Assembly (NCBI GenBank): GCA_037127255.1 | Contig: JBANSL010000013.1 | Span: 82,342,188-82,406,187, forward strand | Length of the DNA: 64,000 nt | Source of the DNA: Persicaria tinctoria | Taxonomy: Eukaryota > Streptophyta > Magnoliopsida > Caryophyllales > Polygonaceae | Reading direction: 5' to 3' | Part shown: positions 59,583 to 64,000 of the stretch, in pieces | How positions within the stretch are numbered: the stretch's first letter is position 1 | How the letters are laid out: every line of letters starts with the position of its first letter | Made by a program: the position numbers and the translations under genes | Notes under the pieces: generated by a model | Databases searched by the model: none | Told to the model about the DNA's origin: nothing | What the model saw: the letters and a program-made list of their open reading frames with translations, nothing else

Positions 59583-59879
59583 GCCCCCGTTTGTTTTTTG
59601 GCAGAGAAAAGTAATGATTACCCTCATGAATATAGTCTATATTTAAGTTAAGATTCATTAATTACTATTTTAATCATTCCCCTTCTTCTCCCATTTTCCA
59701 TACAAATGTGTTACCCTTTTATTCCCTAATTTTGAGGGGTAACTAATACCTCTAGGATGGGCTAATATTCATCTCCATCCTCTCCTCCAAGCTCACAAAA
59801 ATTGGTGATCATATACATTTTATGTGTAAAATTTAATACCTTACCTTTTCTTTCCCTAGTTATCTAAACAAACGAGCCC
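59583..59879. mobile_element. Tourist-like MITE
   Basis: A 297-bp element with ends GCCCCCGTTTGTTT and CTAAACAAACGAGCCC. Flanking triplets are TTA (left) and TAA (right), so the three-base duplication is decayed or ambiguous. The termini match the (G)GGCTCGTTTGTTT form of Tourist elements. Confidence 0.7.
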
Positions 59880-60454
59880 TAATATTACTATAAGTAAAAA
59901 CTAAGTAGATTAAGTTGAATGACGTTGTTATTTTTTTTAGAAAGGGTAAGAAGGTCAATGACTTGAGAAATAAATTTCCATAGTTTTGATGCCATTAGAT
60001 TAAATTTCCAATGTTTTACACAACGGGTTGGGTCGGAATTTATATTGACATGTCTACTAGTTGGTCGTACGTGCATGTTTTAGCGTTGCTTAATAGATAT
60101 GTAGCATACTAGCATGATATGGGGTGGTGCGGGCCGAGCGGGCCTACTTGCGTTTGCCCAGGTCTAGCAAGTTGTGAAGAGGCGAGGAGTAGTGATAATA
60201 AAACCGAGGGAGGACGAGCAGATACAGTGACATGTGGTAGTGCATATTTCAGCTCGAGAAATCCTAACCGATGACATTCTCTCAGATAAGGTCGAAAAGA
60301 CATTCGTGTGAAAATAACGCATTTTTCTGCACGGTAAGTTACATGGTTCATATATACTTGTATGCGATAACATTCTTATACATTTTTTTTTATATATACG
60401 GGGATAATCTCTTTAGCCTTTCATCGATTTTTTAAATAAAAATGTCTTTTTTCT

Positions 60455-61200
60455 TATTAGGAAAATTTTCGAGGGTTAGACAGACCTGACACATCGAGAA
60501 CCCGACTAAATTGGCAGACGGTAAAACGCAAAATCATACAATGTAAGAAAAAGAAAATGGTGCAATACAAATGAAGGTAAGCACACAAATCAAGTCGAAG
60601 AAGCAAACCTAACCCAAACATTTTGGGGATAACACATACTAAAATCTGACGTCAAGCACAATCAAGTAGTTACATCAGGAGTCTTTATGGGCAGTGAAGA
60701 CGATCCTCCAAGAAAATTTTCAGATCATGGAGTCGCCTCGATTTGTCGTACTATGTGGGGAACCCGAAGCCACCAACCCCAGTTCCATCTCGACAAAATC
60801 AAAGACTCTTCGGTTTCACATCATCCAATTAGCATCCAAAATGTATACCCGAGTTTGAATAGCCACACTATCCCTTGATGCCATGACTATCCCGAATGCA
60901 TCTAGTGCACACCTTTCTTGCTTGCCATATATACCTAGGTTTGGAAACATTCACCATATCTGTCTTGCCTTCATGTAAAGAACACATGAGTCTCATCATT
61001 CGGATGTCCACACTAGATACATAGGCGCACATCACTACTCTGCAGTTTTTTAGATTTTTTATACAAGGGATCACCCCTTTGCAAGCCTACCACAACAGAT
61101 TTTGCACTCTCGGTGTCACCTCGACTTTCCATACCTTCTTCACAAACTTCGAATTCTTATTGAGTGTGATGGAGAAGCTTCCACCATTGTATAATGTCTT
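60455..61200 (-). mobile_element. Degenerate LINE remnant, minus strand
   Basis: 60455-60560 resembles the 3' end of the minus-strand LINE fragment at 29831 (GGCAGACGG, spaced CGAG/GAC motifs). At about 60990-61060 the minus strand reads CGHPNDETHVF, a worn zf-RVT motif (C-H...H) found near the end of L1 ORF2. Many stops interrupt it. Confidence 0.55.
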
Positions 61201-62530
61201 TCCATTATAATGAGATTAGGAGTTATGTTATCAATTTCAAAACATATGAAATTGGGTAAAAAAGATTATAAGAGCATAATTGAGTTTCTCAATTTTAGGA
61301 ATTTTTGGATTATTTCAATAATTTATTGGGTATGCTGAATTTTTACCTCATTCTCTAAAATTAAATTAACGAAGCCCGTTCTAAAAATCTCGTAGTTACG
61401 GATCCTGAGATCAAGCATAGTGCGGATGAACTTGGGTGATTGGACTTACTTGAGATAAGCGACGAGATTGCCGTCCGCGTATCATGACCTATGTCGATCC
61501 GAGTTTGAGCTTTCTGCGGACCACCTTCCTCCCATGGTCTCCATCAAATGTCGACTCCTGCTGAGCGAGATGAATCCCGCTCGGGAAGGCTCGTAGAGCC
61601 ATGAAACCCGACCTATCCCTTTCTAGATTTCAAATATCGACCCTCAAGAATGAAGCTCTCTTGGCTATTTATAGAAGAATTTTGGTGATTGTCTTTGCTT
61701 GACAAGTGTTCTGTTAGCTGATGACACGTGGCACTAACTTTAAGTTGGTGCCAAGTGTCCATCGGGACAAGACATGTATCTATGTGGCGAGTTAATGGGT
61801 TTTCCCACATTTTGACGTTCTTGCGGTCCGTCGATGGCTTCTAGGTACGAGGAGTGACGATAGGGGTTTCTACTCGCTAGCGGATATGTTGCCCGCGTGG
61901 GACCAAACGCAACCATACCTTATTGACCTTTTTTCACCATGGTTATCCGCGTATATGTTGTCCAAACGCGGGTGATCAAATGCAGATGTGTTGTCCGCGA
62001 GTGACTCGTGGATCTCATGGCAATGAGTCATCCGCATGCACTTTTATTAGATTTGATGAGGTTCTATTCGTATAGCGGGGAACCTCATTCATGAATGCGT
62101 TTACTCATATTTACTCATGGCATCGTAAATACTATTATCTATGTTGGTGCATCATCATAGCTCCTCGATCCTTAGTTAAGTTTTGACTTAACTGGGTTCG
62201 ATTAAAACAATGCCTTATATGCACTTGTATTTCAATCGCTTATATCCATTTGTGAATGGGTACTTGATATTTTTAACCTTTGGTGGAAATTTTCAAGTTT
62301 GACGGTTTGGGTTGTACCCAACTATTAATGGGTTGTCTACGTATCTTTTGGGAAGAGAAACAAGTCTTTCGTAGTTCAACCACGAGTATTTCGACCCATC
62401 ACTGTTTTTGCGAAAATGAGTTGTGCGAATGAAACACCCCTAGCTAGGGTATGTGGGCGACAAGTTTAAGTCAGCTTCAGCGTTGAGGAGCATTTTTGTA
62501 TACTCAATTTGAGTTTTTCTTTGAGAGCTC
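61201..62530 (-). other. Possible LTR-retroelement sequence with minus-strand TATA box
   Basis: No protein domain was found. On the minus strand CTATAAATAG (61665-61674) is a good TATA box, followed by GAGAGCTTCATTCTTGAGG at the expected start distance. 61850-62050 repeats words such as GTTGTCCGCG and CCGCGT. A long terminal repeat or untranslated region is the likely source, but no TG...CA ends were located. Confidence 0.35.
61665..61674 (-). promoter_or_regulatory. TATA box, minus strand
   Basis: CTATAAATAG on the minus strand, in a GC-balanced context with a plausible start region about 30 bp downstream. It is not linked to any recognised gene. Confidence 0.4.
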
Positions 62531-62534
62531 ATAG

Positions 62535-62855
62535 CTTCAATCAGGGAGTTCCTCTGCGAGCATAGGTCGAGCGCCGAGGGGCTTAGGAGACGTTGCTCTG
62601 AGAGCCCAATGCTACTACAAGGAGGCCCTTCACGAGCATAGCTCCAGCACCGAGGGGCTTACGAGATGTTGCTCCGAGAGCCCAAGGCTACTACAAGGAG
62701 GCCCTCCGTGAGCATAGCTCCAGCGTCGAGGGGATTACAACATGCTGCTCCTAGAGCCCAAGGCTACTACAAGGAAGCCCTTTGCGAGCATAGTTCCAAC
62801 ATCGAGGGGCTTACGAGATGTTACTCCGAAAGCCCAAGGCTACTATAAGGAGGCT
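62535..62855 (+). repeat. 76-bp minisatellite, about four units
   Basis: GCTACTACAAGGAGGCCCT or close variants start at 62611, 62687, 62763 and 62839, a constant 76-bp spacing. A partial diverged unit precedes the first. Each unit also has GCGAGCATAG(C/T)TCCA and CGAGGGGCTTACGAGATG. Units differ at several positions, so the array is not brand new. Confidence 0.92.
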
Positions 62856-62859
62856 ATCT

Positions 62860-64000
62860 GTAAAGTTTTATGTTTACTTTCCTAAGTCTTGTTTTTCATG
62901 TAATATGTCTATATATTATATGGTTTGTATATGTTTGTATGATTGGAAAAATACCATAACATGACTAAAGTTATACCTATGGTTGATGCTCTTTGAATTG
63001 TAACTAGGTTCAACTGAGTTGCATTGAGTCTTGTCGGCTTGATCCTCTAATGAATCTAGTAACAATTAGAGATAGCAACAATATGGTATATATAACCTAT
63101 AGTTTTGTTATGGGTATTTTTGTTGTAACCTTGTATGTGGAACTGGGCTTATTTGCTAAAGTCCAATCCGACGGACCAAGAAGGAAGCCTGGAGGCTTGG
63201 ATGAGCTCGGTCCAGAAGCTCACTCTGCCTCGCTTCGGTTGACCTAGCTATAAAGGCCTTCGTTAGCTGGTTGCTTCCTCATTCACTGTAGACGACCTCC
63301 TCACTTTCCAGAAATCAGAGCTTCTCTCTCATAGGGTTTGCTCTCAGTTATGGTTTTGAGGTTTAGAAGCTTTCGCTCTTCGAAGATCCTTCTCCGTTCG
63401 TTGGTAAGGCCTTCAGACGGTGGATCTCGGTGGCGAGCGCTGAGGAAGACGAAGTTTCTCCAAGCCGCCGCTTCCTTCGACGCCGATTGGGTTGGAAGAT
63501 CGAAGTTCCTCTTCGATCTCCGGTTCCTTTCAGGGGGATTTCTTATCTTTCCTTTTGGTTGTCTACTTACACTTGCATGCTATAGACTATGATCTGTTTG
63601 TAACTCTTTGCTTGTTTGCCCATTCGCGCGAACTCTTTTCATAGTGGATCTTGGGTCGACTCTTGAGGCCCCGGGGATGTAGGACTATTGTCCGAACCTC
63701 GTAAACAAACGATATGTGTCCTTTACTTTCTGCATGTTCGTTTATTGTTCGTTTTTTCGATTCTTTTCTACAAAACGACTTCTCAAAACTTAGATATATA
63801 CGAGATCTTGTTTTATCACTATCCGCGAGCACAACTCTAATGTTGAGGGGCTTTCTCAAATATCATCTAAAGGAGCACATACCCCCCAAGTTCTCATCCC
63901 GAATTTCGAGTCTATGCTAAGAGCCATGTGCGAGCGATAAAATAAGCTCTAGTGTGTTAAAATTGCTACACGAGTGAGGAGACAAGCTCCGGCGTGCTAA
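62860..64000 (+). other. Unassigned sequence, probable LTR promoter and leader
   Basis: CTATAAAGG at 63248-63256 is a TATA-like box. About 30 bp later the sequence turns into a leader-like, CT-rich stretch (63270-63600) with plant-UTR features. Short open frames there show no motif. The end of the element lies beyond the window. ACACGAGTGAGGAGACAAGCTC near the window edge recalls the 76-bp unit vocabulary (GAGCATAGCTCC), so it may all be one repeat family. Confidence 0.35.

Overview
This window is nuclear DNA from a flowering plant, most likely a eudicot. The reasons are intron-split plant gene families (a TOR-pathway S6 kinase, a subfamily III LRR receptor kinase, an h-type thioredoxin), an exact miR319 hairpin, TTTAGGG-type repeats, and a dense set of typical plant transposons (MULE, hAT, Helitron, Stowaway, Tourist, L1 LINE, Ty1/copia, solo LTRs). 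No species call is possible from the sequence alone.

Layout. 0-12 kb is the gene-rich part: an AGC kinase of the S6K family (2897-4346, +), a thioredoxin (5136-7170, -) and a membrane LRR receptor-like kinase with a kinase-dead type catalytic loop (7960-9982, -). 14.0-16.3 kb is a Mutator-like element that carries an OTU-type cysteine-protease domain fused to the tail of a MULE transposase, with arrays of a 20-bp palindrome at both ends. 16.6-18.5 kb holds a small multi-exon gene that I do not recognise. 18.5-24 kb is repeats: a foldback with two inverted tRNA-like sequences, two non-autonomous Helitrons and a 161-bp palindromic MITE. 24.9-28.3 kb encodes a mitochondrial inner-membrane protein of the Coa1/Tim21 type (-).

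28.7-52 kb is nested transposons. An 8.7-kb hAT-bounded block (29570-38232, 8-bp target duplication AATTCAGT) contains minus-strand LINE fragments and a 6.2-kb L1 LINE with a perfect 15-bp target duplication. Next is an old LINE remnant split by a 3.06-kb solo LTR (41014-44076), then a copia element (44683-51818) whose RNase H region is split by a 1.0-kb solo LTR and whose two LTRs differ by about 540 bp. 52-55 kb has two more members of the palindromic MITE family. 55.4-59.4 kb is the MIR319 locus with its hairpin at 57441-57641. 60-64 kb is degenerate retroelement sequence with a 76-bp minisatellite and two TATA-like promoters.

The host genes do not form an operon or pathway cluster. The most unusual items are the OTU-MULE with its family of palindrome-filled MITEs (four copies in this window), the S6 kinase whose TOR-phosphorylated Thr position is a Glu, and a thioredoxin whose open frame runs upstream through two more exons with no ATG.
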